DNA of 64,000 bases, from contig NZ_BMRO01000021.1 in NCBI RefSeq assembly GCF_014648675.1, positions 60,629 through 124,628 of the forward strand, read 5' to 3'. Origin of the DNA: Actinomadura livida (lineage in GTDB: Bacteria > Actinomycetota > Actinomycetes > Streptosporangiales > Streptosporangiaceae). Made by a program: the position numbers and the translations under genes. The notes beneath the pieces were generated by a model. That model worked only from the letters and a program-made list of their open reading frames with translations, did not search any database and was not told where the DNA came from. Every line of letters begins with the position of its first letter. Position 1 is the stretch's first letter. Below, one piece after another: positions 7,070-15,415 of this stretch.

Positions 7070-9055
7070 TCAGATCTGCACGCGGGCCTCGATCGCCTGC
7101 ACGATCTCCTCGACCGCCTCGGCGATCGGGATGCCGTTCCGCTGCTCGCCGCCGCGGTACCGGAACGACACCGCGTCCTTGGCGACGTCGTCGTCCCCCG
7201 CGAGCAGCATGTACGGGATCTTCTGCTTCTGCGCGTTGCGGATCTTCTTCTGCATCCGGTCGGCGGAGGTGTCGACCTCGACGCGGACGCCGCGTTCGCG
7301 GAGCATCGCGGCGACCTTGTCCAGGTGCGGGACGTGCGCGTCCGCGATGGGGATGCCGACGGCCTGCACCGGCGACAGCCACGGCGGCATCGCGCCCGCG
7401 TAGTGCTCCAGCAGCACGCCGAAGAACCGCTCGATCGACCCGAACAGCGCCCGGTGGATCATGACGGGGCGCTGCCGGCTCCCGTCGGCGGCCTGGTACT
7501 CCAGCTCGAAGCGCTTGGGCTGGTTGAAGTCGACCTGGATGGTGGACAGCTGCCAGGTGCGGCCGATGGCGTCCCTGGCCTGCACGGAGATCTTCGGGCC
7601 GTAGAACGCCGCGCCGCCGGGGTCGGCGACGAGGTCGAGCCCCGACTCGTCCGCGGCCCGGCGCAGCGCCTCGGTCGCCTCCTCCCAGTCGGCGGCGTCG
7701 CCGATGAACTTCGGCGAGTCGTCGCGGGTGGACAGCTCCAGGTAGAACTCGCTGAGCCCGTAGTCGCGCAGCAGGTCGAGGACGAAGCCGAGCAGGTTCT
7801 TGAGCTCGTCGCCCATCTGCTCCTTGGTGCAGTAGATGTGCGCGTCGTCCTGGGTCATGCCGCGGACGCGGGTGAGGCCGTGCACCACGCCCGACTTCTC
7901 GAACCGGTACACCGAGCCGAACTCGAACAGCCGCAGCGGCAGCTCGCGGTAGGATCGCCCGCGCGCCCCGAAGATCAGGTTGTGCATGGGGCAGTTCATC
8001 GGCTTGAGGTAGTAGTCGCCGCCGTCGACCTGCATCGGCGGGAACATGTCGTCCTTGTACCAGCCGAGGTGCCCGGAGACCTCGAACAGGTCGCCCTTGG
8101 TGATGTGCGGGGTGTTGACGAACTCGTACCCGCCCTCCTCGTGGCGCCTGCGGGAGTAGTCCTCCATCACGCGGCGGACGACGCCGCCCTTGGGGTGGAA
8201 GACGGCGAGGCCGCTGCCGATCTCGCTCGGGAACGAGAACAGGTCGAGCTCGGCGCCGAGTCGGCGGTGGTCGCGCTTTTCGGCCTCCTCCAGGAAGCGC
8301 AGGTACTCGTCCTGCCGCTCCCGGGACTCCCATGCGGTGCCGTAGATGCGCTGGAGCTGCGGGTTCTTCTCGCTGCCGCGCCAGTACGCGCCGCCGGTGC
8401 GCATCAGCTTGAACGCGGGGATGACCCGGGTGGACGGCAGGTGCGGGCCGCGGCACAGGTCCTTCCAGCGCAGCTCGCCGGACTTGGCGTCGAGGTTGTC
8501 GTAGATGGTCAGCTCGCCGCCGCCGACCTCGACGCTCGCGCCCTCGGCCGCGTCCTCGGCGGACCCGGAGCCCTTGAGGCCGATCAGCTCCAGCTTGTAC
8601 GGCTCGCCGGCCAGCTCGGCGCGCGCGTCGTCGTCGGAGACGGGCCGCCGGGAGAACCGCTGCCCCTGCTTGACGATCTCCCGCATCCGCTTCTCGATGC
8701 GCTTGAGGTCGTCGGGGGTGAAGGGCTCGGCGACGTCGAAGTCGTAGTAGAAGCCGTTCTCCACCGGCGGGCCGATGCCGAGCTTCGCGTCGGGGAACAG
8801 CTCCTGGACGGCCTGCGCCAGCACGTGCGCGGCGGAGTGCCGCATGATCGCCCGGCCGTCGTCGGAGCCGATCTCCACGGGTTCGACGGCGTCCCCGTCG
8901 CGCAGCTCGCCGGCGAGGTCGCGCAGCTCGCCGTTCACCCGGGCCGCGATCACGGTGCGGCCGTCGGCGTCGAGGGCCTGACCCGCGGTGGTGCCCGCCG
9001 GCACCGCCCGCTCGCTCCCGTCGAGGGTGATGCGCAGCTCCGACACGGTGGACAC
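7070..9055 (-). CDS. thrS: Threonine--tRNA ligase
   Basis: 661 residues, normal length. N-terminal TGS-like domain (ELRITLDG..), editing domain with HSAAHVLAQAV, then the class II core: KPMNCPMHN (zinc Cys), motif 2 around YRFEKSG..HGLTRVRGMTQDDAHIYC, motif 3 GSIERFFGVLLEHYAG, and a C-terminal anticodon domain. It charges tRNA-Thr. The frame stays open upstream, but GTG at 9055 (VSTVSELRI) is preferred because GAGGAG stands 5 nt before it. Forms the left-flank synteny thrS–HIT–pgsA known from mycobacteria. The upstream leader is strongly structured. Confidence 0.97.
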   Translation of the reverse strand: MSTVSELRITLDGSERAVPAGTTAGQALDADGRTVIAARVNGELRDLAGELRDGDAVEPVEIGSDDGRAIMRHSAAHVLAQAVQELFPDAKLGIGPPVENGFYYDFDVAEPFTPDDLKRIEKRMREIVKQGQRFSRRPVSDDDARAELAGEPYKLELIGLKGSGSAEDAAEGASVEVGGGELTIYDNLDAKSGELRWKDLCRGPHLPSTRVIPAFKLMRTGGAYWRGSEKNPQLQRIYGTAWESRERQDEYLRFLEEAEKRDHRRLGAELDLFSFPSEIGSGLAVFHPKGGVVRRVMEDYSRRRHEEGGYEFVNTPHITKGDLFEVSGHLGWYKDDMFPPMQVDGGDYYLKPMNCPMHNLIFGARGRSYRELPLRLFEFGSVYRFEKSGVVHGLTRVRGMTQDDAHIYCTKEQMGDELKNLLGFVLDLLRDYGLSEFYLELSTRDDSPKFIGDAADWEEATEALRRAADESGLDLVADPGGAAFYGPKISVQARDAIGRTWQLSTIQVDFNQPKRFELEYQAADGSRQRPVMIHRALFGSIERFFGVLLEHYAGAMPPWLSPVQAVGIPIADAHVPHLDKVAAMLRERGVRVEVDTSADRMQKKIRNAQKQKIPYMLLAGDDDVAKDAVSFRYRGGEQRNGIPIAEAVEEIVQAIEARVQI

Positions 9056-9359
9056 GGGTACTCCTCGCAGTATTCGGTCAGGACTCGATGGGCTTGGATC
9101 AGCGGTTCCCGATGCTATCGACTCGGGATGTGCTCCGGACGCATCCTGCTTCATCGGCCGCTCCTCTCGTCGTGGAGGGCCCGGCGCGGTCCCGGAACGC
9201 GGCCTGACATGCGGCAGGGCCCCGGGATCGCTCCCGGGGCCCTGCCGCGTGCAATGTTCAGGACATGCCGCGATCGCGCCGGGAACGACCCGGCGTCGTC
9301 GTCTCGAAGACGTGCGGCATGCGTCCATGCTATGCGACCGGCGCGGGCGTCGCACGGAT
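9056..9359. other. Structured intergenic / thrS leader
   Basis: 304 bp between the sugar porter stop and thrS start, both minus-strand. It holds a 17-bp perfect hairpin (9211-9248) and a second nested structure: outer arms CATGCCGC (9264-9271) / GCGGCATG (9314-9321) enclosing CGCCGGG-N5-CCCGGCG (9277-9295). I searched by eye for a T-box consensus (AGGGUGG-type) and found none. Either a terminator for the upstream gene or an attenuating leader for thrS. Confidence 0.5.
9211..9248 (-). terminator. 17-bp perfect hairpin upstream of thrS
   Basis: Arms GCGGCAGGGCCCCGGGA / TCCCGGGGCCCTGCCGC around a 4-nt loop, about 110 nt downstream of the sugar porter stop and 156 nt upstream of the thrS start codon. 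No U-tail in either direction. Terminator of the porter gene is the simplest reading. Confidence 0.6.
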
Positions 9360-10823
9360 TTACGCGCGGGCCCTCGGCGAGGTGAGCGAGTCCATGTCCT
9401 CCAGTTCCCGCCCCTTGGTCTCGGGCACGGCGCGGAGGACGAAGATGATCGCCAGCACGGAGAACGCGGTGTACATCCCGTAGGCGAGGCCGAGGGACAC
9501 GCCCGAGACGGCCGGGAACGTGGTGGTGATCACGAAGTTCGCGATCCACTGCGCGGAGGCGGCGACGGCGAGGGCGGAGGCGCGGATGAAGTTGTTGAAC
9601 ATCTCGCCGAGCATCACCCAGACGACCGGTCCCCACGTCGCGGCGAACGAGGCGACGAACGTGTTGGCCGCCACCAGCGCGACCGGGCCGGCGACGTCGC
9701 CGAGGGCGGGCTCGCCGTCCACGACGGGCGCCGTGGCGAAGCAGACGGCGAGGGTGCCGAGGGAGAGCGCCATGCCGGCCGCGCCGCCGAGCAGCAGGGG
9801 GCGCCGCCCGATCCGGTCGATGAGCGCGATCGCGACCAGCGTGAACGCGACGTTGACCAGCGAGTTGATCACCGAGGTGAGCATCGCGTCGCCCTCGGAG
9901 AACCCGACCGACTGCCAGAGCGACGTCGAGTAGTAGAAGATCACGTTGATCCCGACGAACTGCTGGAACACCGACAGCAGGAGCCCGACCCAGACGATCG
10001 GCAGCAGGCCGAGCCGGGGGCCGCGCAGGTCGCCCAGGCGGACCGGGCGGTCCTCGGCGAGGGAGCGGGAGATCTCCTCGACCTTGGCGTCCACCTCGGA
10101 GGGGTCCATGACCCGCCGCAGCACTTCCCGGGCCCGCTCCGGCTGCCGCTTCTTCACCAGGTAGCGGGGCGACTCGGGGATGACCAGGGCGATCACGCCG
10201 TAGAGCACGGCGGGGACCAGCTCGCTGGCGAACATCCACCGCCAGGCGGTGCCGCCCAGGGGGAACTCGCCGGAGGCGCCGCCGTCGGACACGCGGGCGA
10301 TGAGGTAGTCGGCGACCAGCGCCGCGAAGATGCCGAGGACGATCGCCATCTGCTGCAGCGACCCGAGCCGCCCGCGCATCCGGGCGGGGGCGATCTCGGC
10401 GATGTAGGCGGGCGCGATCACCGACGCCGCGCCGATGGCGAGCCCGCCGACCAGCCGCCAGACGATGAGGTCGGCGGCGCCGAAGGAGAGGGCGGAGCCG
10501 ATCGCGCTGATCAGGAAGAGCGCCGACGTGATCAGCATCACCCGCACGCGGCCGATGCGGTCGCCGAGCGGCCCGGCGAACCACGCGCCGGCGGCGCAGC
10601 CGAGCAGCGCCGACGACACGACGAACCCGACGACGAAGGCGCTGAGCCCGAAGTCCCCCTCGATCGCGTCGACCGCACCGTTGATGACCGAGGAGTCGAA
10701 GCCGAACAGGAAGCCGCCGACGGCGGCGGCGGTGGCGAGGAGGGCGGCGATGGCGGTCGGGTTGGCGGGGCCCCTGCCCGCCGGTTCGCCCTGGGGGTGC
10801 GGGGTCCCACCGGCTGCGGTCAT
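9360..10823 (-). CDS. MFS sugar porter (SP family)
   Basis: 487 residues with the 12-helix sugar-porter pattern. Signatures: FGFDSSVINGA at the first helix, GPLGDRIGR in loop 2-3, WRLVGGLAIGAASVIAPAYIAE, PESPRYLV after helix 6, QQFVGINVIFYYST in helix 7, DRIGRRPLLL in loop 8-9 and PETKGREL at the C-terminus. These assign it to the proton-coupled or facilitative hexose/pentose porters; the sugar cannot be read from sequence. The ATG at 10823 follows GGGAAGCGG at a rather long spacing. The neighbouring genes give no clue to substrate. Confidence 0.93.
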   Translation of the reverse strand: MTAAGGTPHPQGEPAGRGPANPTAIAALLATAAAVGGFLFGFDSSVINGAVDAIEGDFGLSAFVVGFVVSSALLGCAAGAWFAGPLGDRIGRVRVMLITSALFLISAIGSALSFGAADLIVWRLVGGLAIGAASVIAPAYIAEIAPARMRGRLGSLQQMAIVLGIFAALVADYLIARVSDGGASGEFPLGGTAWRWMFASELVPAVLYGVIALVIPESPRYLVKKRQPERAREVLRRVMDPSEVDAKVEEISRSLAEDRPVRLGDLRGPRLGLLPIVWVGLLLSVFQQFVGINVIFYYSTSLWQSVGFSEGDAMLTSVINSLVNVAFTLVAIALIDRIGRRPLLLGGAAGMALSLGTLAVCFATAPVVDGEPALGDVAGPVALVAANTFVASFAATWGPVVWVMLGEMFNNFIRASALAVAASAQWIANFVITTTFPAVSGVSLGLAYGMYTAFSVLAIIFVLRAVPETKGRELEDMDSLTSPRARA

Positions 10824-10879
10824 GCCCCACCGCTTCCCGGGAGAAAGGGGCTTATGCGGCTTCGCGGTCGCGCGGTGGA

Positions 10880-11509
10880 TCAGTCGCGGACGGCGATCCC
10901 GATGACGTGCGGCGACGCCGGGTTGCCGCGGGTATCCGGGAACTCGAAGCGCCGCTCGGTCCGCACGGTGAAGCCGGATCCGGCGATCCACTCGTCCGTC
11001 CGGCGGGACACGTGGCATCCGCCGGCGAGGTACGGCCACACGACGTCGGTCCAGCGCTGGAAACGCACCTTCCCGGGCGTGCTCCCGCGGACGTGCTCGT
11101 AGTAGCGCAGCTCGCCGCCGGGCCGCAGGACGCGCCTCAGCTCGGCCAGCGCGCGGACCGGGTCGCGCACCGAGCACAGCACGAGCGAGGCCACCGCCAC
11201 GTCGAAGGACGCGTCGTCGGCGTCGAGGTCCTCCGCGACGCCGGGCCGCACGGTGACGGGGACCGGCGCGCGGGCGGCGAGGGCGGCGGCCCTGGCGCGC
11301 AGCCGCGGCTCGGGCTCGACCGCGACGACCTCGGTGACCTCCGGCGGGTAGTGCGCGAAGTTGGCCCCGTACCCCGCGCCCACCTCCAGCACGCGGCCGG
11401 ACGCCTCGGCGAGCAGCTCGGCGCGGTGCTCGGACCCGCCCGCCTTGGCGGTGGCGGCGTCCAGCCGCGGGTAGAGCCGGGCGAAGATCGGATGCCTCAG
11501 GTCGGTCAT
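10880..11509 (-). CDS. Class I SAM-dependent methyltransferase
   Basis: About 209 residues. Motif I VLEVGAGYGANF at 41-52, acidic motif II end (VAVEPEPRLR), and the post-motif region SFDVAVASLVLCSVRDPVRAL and LRRVLRPGGEL match UbiE/type 11 small-molecule methyltransferases. The C-terminal half (FQRWTDVVWPYLAGGCHVSR) resembles phosphatidylethanolamine/ubiquinone-type methyltransferases of actinomycetes, so a lipid substrate is possible but unproven. ATG at 11509 is used; a TTG one codon earlier is also open. Same strand as the sugar porter, 56 bp upstream of its start. Confidence 0.88.
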   Translation of the reverse strand: MTDLRHPIFARLYPRLDAATAKAGGSEHRAELLAEASGRVLEVGAGYGANFAHYPPEVTEVVAVEPEPRLRARAAALAARAPVPVTVRPGVAEDLDADDASFDVAVASLVLCSVRDPVRALAELRRVLRPGGELRYYEHVRGSTPGKVRFQRWTDVVWPYLAGGCHVSRRTDEWIAGSGFTVRTERRFEFPDTRGNPASPHVIGIAVRD

Positions 11510-11656
11510 CAACGCAGTGTCCGCCGCCCCGGGCGATCACCGCAAGATCGCCGCCCGGCGGGGCGCGCCGGGCGGCCTGATACCAGCGGACCGGGCCGGA
11601 TCTCCCCCGCCGGGGTCAGGCGGTCCGTCACCGGCGCGTTCTAGGCTCCGAGTCAA

Positions 11657-12910
11657 ATGAACGAACCAGACCGCTTCGCGCCGGGGGGCCGCCCCCGGCT
11701 GCTCGCCGGGGTCCGCTCGGCGCTCATGCCCGGCGGGGACGACCCCGCCGTCACCCTGCTGCCCGAGCGCAAGGCGCTGCGCATCCCGATCCTGCTGCTC
11801 CTGCTCGGGCTCACGATCGGCTTCACGGCCGGGTCCATCGCGATCTCCATCACGCAGGACGGCGTCGACACGAGGCTCGCCTGGCCGCTCGGCGTGCTGC
11901 AGGCGACGCCGCTGATGTTCGCGGCGCGCTGGCCGCTCGCCGCGTGGCGGGTCGCCGCGGCGGGCCTGCTCCTGATGGTCTTCGTCCGGCACGGGGAGGG
12001 CTTCATGCCCTGGCCGGTCACCGCGATCCTCGCCCTGATCGTCATCCTGTTCTTCACCGGGGTCGGCGCCGACCGGCAGACGACCCTCGGCGTCGGCGCG
12101 GTCACCATCACCGGGGTGCTGCTGCCCGCCGTGCTGTTCGGCATGCCGGGCTGGTTCGCCATGATCCTCGCCGGGCTCGCGGCGCTCGCGCTGACCTTCG
12201 GCGACGCGGTCGGCGGCCGGCACTCGGCCGTGGAGGAGCTGCGCAGGCGCGAGGAGCAGCACCGGCAGGATCTGGCGCGGCAGGCGGTGCTGGAGGAGCG
12301 CGCCCGCATCGCGCGCGAGCTGCACGACGTGGTGGCGCACCACATGTCGGTGATCGCGATGCAGGCGGAGGCCGCCCCCTACAAGATCCCGGACCTGCCG
12401 GACGCGGCGCGGCAGACGTTCGGGGTGGTGCGGGACGCCGCGCGGGAGGCCCTCACCGAGACGCGGCGCGTCGTGGGGCTGCTGCGCTCCGACGGCGAGG
12501 ACGCCGAGCGCACCCCGCAGCCCGGCCTGGAGCGGCTGGACGACCTGGTCGGCGCGGCCCGCCGGTCCGGGCTGTCGGTCGCGGTCGTCGTCACCGGGGT
12601 GCCGCGGCCGCTGAACGCCGGGGTCGACCTGTCGGCGTACCGGATCGTCCAGGAGTCGCTGAGCAACGCGTCCCGGTACGCGCCGGGGTCCCGGGTCCAC
12701 ATCGAGGTCAAGTACGGCGCCGAGACGCTGGCGGTGTCGGTGACCGACGACGGCGCGCGCAGCACGCCGGAGGAGTCGCAGGGCGGCGGGCACGGGCTCG
12801 TGGGGATGCGCGAGCGCGTGACGATGCTCGGCGGCGGGCTGACCGCCGGCCCGCAGGACGGCGCCGGCTGGTCGGTCGTCGCCGAACTGCCCTACGGCGA
12901 CCCGGCGTGA
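11657..12910 (+). CDS. Sensor histidine kinase, NarL/DesK type
   Basis: 417 residues. Four to six membrane helices fill residues 42-185 with little extracellular sequence, so the sensor is probably in or at the membrane. Then HisKA_3 dimerisation helix ARIARELHDVVAHHMSVIAM with phospho-acceptor H223, and an HATPase_c domain (YRIVQESLSNASRYAPG N-box, then DDG and GHGLVGMRERVTMLGG G-boxes). It phosphorylates the response regulator immediately downstream (24 bp). Signal unknown. Confidence 0.94.
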   Translation: MNEPDRFAPGGRPRLLAGVRSALMPGGDDPAVTLLPERKALRIPILLLLLGLTIGFTAGSIAISITQDGVDTRLAWPLGVLQATPLMFAARWPLAAWRVAAAGLLLMVFVRHGEGFMPWPVTAILALIVILFFTGVGADRQTTLGVGAVTITGVLLPAVLFGMPGWFAMILAGLAALALTFGDAVGGRHSAVEELRRREEQHRQDLARQAVLEERARIARELHDVVAHHMSVIAMQAEAAPYKIPDLPDAARQTFGVVRDAAREALTETRRVVGLLRSDGEDAERTPQPGLERLDDLVGAARRSGLSVAVVVTGVPRPLNAGVDLSAYRIVQESLSNASRYAPGSRVHIEVKYGAETLAVSVTDDGARSTPEESQGGGHGLVGMRERVTMLGGGLTAGPQDGAGWSVVAELPYGDPA

Positions 12911-12934
12911 TCTTCGGCGCCGTAGGGTGTTGCC

Positions 12935-13609
12935 GTGACGATTCGGGTGCTGATCGCCGACGACCAGGTCATGATCCGCGACGGGCTCGCGGCGCTGCTG
13001 TCCTCCGACCCGGGGATCGAGGTGATCGGGCAGGCGGGCAACGGCCGCGAGGCGGTGGAGATGGCCCGGCGGCTCGACCCCGACGTGGTCGTGATGGACA
13101 TCCGGATGCCGGAGATGGACGGGCTCGCCGCCACCGCCGAGCTGATCGGCGCCCCGGCTGCGGACACCGACCCCGCCGACGTGCGGCCGAAGGTCCTCGT
13201 GCTGACCACGTTCGACCTGGACGAGTACGTCTACGAGGCGCTCGGCGCCGGGGCCAGCGGCTTCCTGCTGAAGGACGCCTCCGCCGCCGACCTGGTGAAC
13301 GGCGTGCGGGTCGTCGCGTCCGGCGACGCGCTGCTCGCCCCGTCGATCACCCGGCGGCTGATCGGCGACTTCGCGCGCCGGCGGCGGCACCAGCGGCCCA
13401 GCCCGCAGGCGACCGCGGGGCTGACGCCGCGCGAGCTGGACGTCCTGCGGCTCATCGCGCGCGGGCTCTCCAACGCCGAGATCGCCGCGGAGCTGGTGCT
13501 GGCCGAGCAGACGGTGAAGACGCACGTCGGGCACGTGTTGACCAAGCTCGCCCTGCGCGACCGCACGCAGGCCGTCGTGTACGCCTACGAGAACGGTCTC
13601 GTGGGCTGA
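12935..13609 (+). CDS. LuxR/NarL-family response regulator
   Basis: 224 residues. Receiver domain with acidic pair D9-D10, phospho-acceptor D55 in VVVMDIRMPEMDG, conserved T in LVLTTFD and K in FLLKDAS. C-terminal LuxR-type helix-turn-helix from LTPRELDVLRLIARGLSNAEI to VKTHVGHVLTKL. GTG start. Partner of the kinase upstream, cotranscribed. Its stop lies 15 bp from the stop of the convergent oxidoreductase, and no target operator is evident nearby. Confidence 0.95.
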   Translation: MTIRVLIADDQVMIRDGLAALLSSDPGIEVIGQAGNGREAVEMARRLDPDVVVMDIRMPEMDGLAATAELIGAPAADTDPADVRPKVLVLTTFDLDEYVYEALGAGASGFLLKDASAADLVNGVRVVASGDALLAPSITRRLIGDFARRRRHQRPSPQATAGLTPRELDVLRLIARGLSNAEIAAELVLAEQTVKTHVGHVLTKLALRDRTQAVVYAYENGLVG

Positions 13610-13624
13610 CCCCGTCAGGCCCTC

Positions 13625-14581
13625 TCAGCGCGACGGGTCGAGGACGAGCTTCCCGGTGGTGCGGCGGGCGCGCAGGTCCTCGTGGGCGCGCCTGGCCTCG
13701 GTGAGGCCGTACTCGCCGCCCCCGACCGCGCGGAGGCGTCCGTCCGCGACCAGGCCGAACAGCTCGTCGAGGGCGGTCCGCATCACGTCGCCGGGGAGCT
13801 GGAAGACGTGCGCCAGCCACATGCCGGCGATCGTGGTGGAGTGGCTCATCAGCGTGGCGGGGCGCACGGGCGACGGCTCCTTCCGCGACGCCATGCCGTA
13901 GAAGGCGAGGCGCCCGAACGGGGCGAGTGCGCGCAGGCTGTCGTCGGTGACGGTGCCGCCCGTCATCTCCAGGACGGTGTCCACCCGCCTGCCGCCGTTG
14001 GCCTCGATGAGGGCGGCCTTGAGGTCGGGCTCGCCGGGGTCGACCGCGGCGTCGGCGCCGAGTTCGAGGGCGAGGTCGCGCTTGTCGGGCGACGAGGCCG
14101 TGGCGATGACGCGCCCCGCGCCCCATGCCTTGGCGAGCTGGACGGCGAGGCTGCCGACGCCGCCGGCGGCGGCGTGCACGACGACGGACTCCCCCGGTGC
14201 CAGGTGGACGCTGCGGCGCAGCAGCACCCACGCCGACGCGCCCTGGATGACCATGGCGAGGGCGGTGAGGTCGTCGATGCCCTCCGGGACGTCCCATGCG
14301 AGCGCCTCGGGCGCGACGGCCTTCTCGGCGTACCCGCCGGTGCCGACGAGCGCGACGACGCGGCGGCCGTCCGCGGTCGTGCCGACGACCTCGCCGCCGG
14401 GGACCAGCGGCAGCGTGGACTCCGACAGGTAGCTGTTCTCGGCCTGGTGGGTGTCGGCGTAGTTGATCCCCGCCCGCGAGACGTCGATGAGGAGGTGGCC
14501 CGGCCCGGCCTCGGGGTCGGGCAGCTCGGTGACGGTGAGCACCTCGGGCCCGCCGAACTCGGTGATCTGGATGGCGCGCAT
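13625..14581 (-). CDS. Medium-chain dehydrogenase/reductase, NADPH quinone-oxidoreductase type
   Basis: 318 residues. GroES-like N-terminus (GGPEVLTVTELPDPEAGPGHLLIDV, GINYADTHQ) and a Rossmann NADPH-binding block VVHAAAGGVGSLAVQLAKAWG. The zinc-binding residues of alcohol dehydrogenases are absent, as in quinone oxidoreductases/zeta-crystallins. Likely reduces an enone or quinone. It lies 23 bp downstream of the SDR gene in one operon, whose promoter carries the 22-bp TetR-like palindrome. Context suggests a role with the acyl-CoA dehydrogenase across the divergent promoter. Confidence 0.9.
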   Translation of the reverse strand: MRAIQITEFGGPEVLTVTELPDPEAGPGHLLIDVSRAGINYADTHQAENSYLSESTLPLVPGGEVVGTTADGRRVVALVGTGGYAEKAVAPEALAWDVPEGIDDLTALAMVIQGASAWVLLRRSVHLAPGESVVVHAAAGGVGSLAVQLAKAWGAGRVIATASSPDKRDLALELGADAAVDPGEPDLKAALIEANGGRRVDTVLEMTGGTVTDDSLRALAPFGRLAFYGMASRKEPSPVRPATLMSHSTTIAGMWLAHVFQLPGDVMRTALDELFGLVADGRLRAVGGGEYGLTEARRAHEDLRARRTTGKLVLDPSR

Positions 14582-14604
14582 GATTCTCCCTGTCCGGTCG
14601 GATT

Positions 14605-15363
14605 TCAGCGCGGGCCGGGGACGCCGCGGAACTTGAAGGGCTCGGCCGGGCGCCCGGGGACCACGTACCAGGCTTCGCCCGCCCCGTCCGCGGCGAGGAT
14701 GCGCATGAACGCCTCCACGACGTCGGCCACGTCCAGGATGGGGAATCCGGTCTCCTGGAGATGCCCCTTCATCGGGGTGAGGATGTCGGTGTCGGCGAAC
14801 GAGGGGCACAGCGCGTTCACCCGGACGCCCTCCTCCGCGAGCTTCGGGCCGAGGGCGCGGACCAGCCCGACCACGGCCGCCTTGTTCGCCCCGTAGACGG
14901 GGTCGAACGGCGTGGCGGTCAGCGCGGCCATGCTCGCTGTGACGACGATGTCGCCGCCGCCGCGGGCCCGCAGCGCGGGCAGCGCGGCGTGCACGCCGAA
15001 GAAGACGCCGTCGAAGTTGATGCCCATGGCCCGCCGGTACGCGGCGAGGTCGAAGTCGTCGCCGACCCCGCCCCCGCCGGCGACGCCGGCGTTCAGGAAG
15101 GCCACGTCCAGGCCGCCGAAGCGCTCGACGGCGGCCGCCACGGCGGCCTCGCTCTCGGCGGGCTCGCGGACGTCGCAGCGGACGAAGACGCCGTCCAGCT
15201 CCTGCGCGAGCGCCGTCCCGGCGGCCGCGTCGACGTCGGCGAGGACGACCCGGGCACCGTCCCCGGCCAGCCGGCGCGCCACCGCGGCCCCGATGCCGTT
15301 CGCTCCGCCCGTGATCAGTGCGACCTTGCCGGTGCCGTCGAAGCCGCGGTCGTCGACTGCCAT
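14605..15363 (-). CDS. Short-chain dehydrogenase/reductase
   Basis: 252 residues, classical SDR. Cofactor motif TGGANGIG at 18-25, NAG (LNAGVAGG), catalytic Ser in VTASMAAL and YxxxK as YGANK. Acidic residue after beta-2 (LADVD) favours NAD over NADP. First gene of the minus-strand operon; its start is 23 bp from the palindromic operator. It could be the 3-hydroxyacyl or alcohol dehydrogenase of a short degradative pathway together with the quinone-type reductase and the acyl-CoA dehydrogenase. Exact substrate unknown. Confidence 0.92.
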   Translation of the reverse strand: MAVDDRGFDGTGKVALITGGANGIGAAVARRLAGDGARVVLADVDAAAGTALAQELDGVFVRCDVREPAESEAAVAAAVERFGGLDVAFLNAGVAGGGGVGDDFDLAAYRRAMGINFDGVFFGVHAALPALRARGGGDIVVTASMAALTATPFDPVYGANKAAVVGLVRALGPKLAEEGVRVNALCPSFADTDILTPMKGHLQETGFPILDVADVVEAFMRILAADGAGEAWYVVPGRPAEPFKFRGVPGPR

Positions 15364-15385
15364 GGGACTCCCCTCACGGAGTGAA

Positions 15386-15407
15386 AGTAACTGACTCGTC
15401 AGTTACT
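15386..15407. promoter_or_regulatory. 22-bp palindromic operator, predicted TetR site
   Basis: Perfect inverted repeat AGTAACTGAC-N2-GTCAGTTACT in the 52 bp between the divergent SDR and acyl-CoA dehydrogenase starts. It ends 8 bp before the acyl-CoA dehydrogenase ATG and begins 22 bp after the SDR ATG. Size and symmetry fit a TetR dimer pair site; the TetR gene at 16636 is the natural candidate. Confidence 0.8.
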
Positions 15408-15415
15408 CTAGCGGA

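Noticed and set aside
5427..8456. A 1009-residue open frame on the minus strand
   Set aside because: It crosses four unrelated loci including thrS in the wrong frame and consists of Arg/Gly/Pro-rich shadow sequence.
9056..9359. T-box riboswitch in front of thrS
   Set aside because: No T-box consensus or specifier-loop arrangement is visible in the leader, although it is strongly structured.
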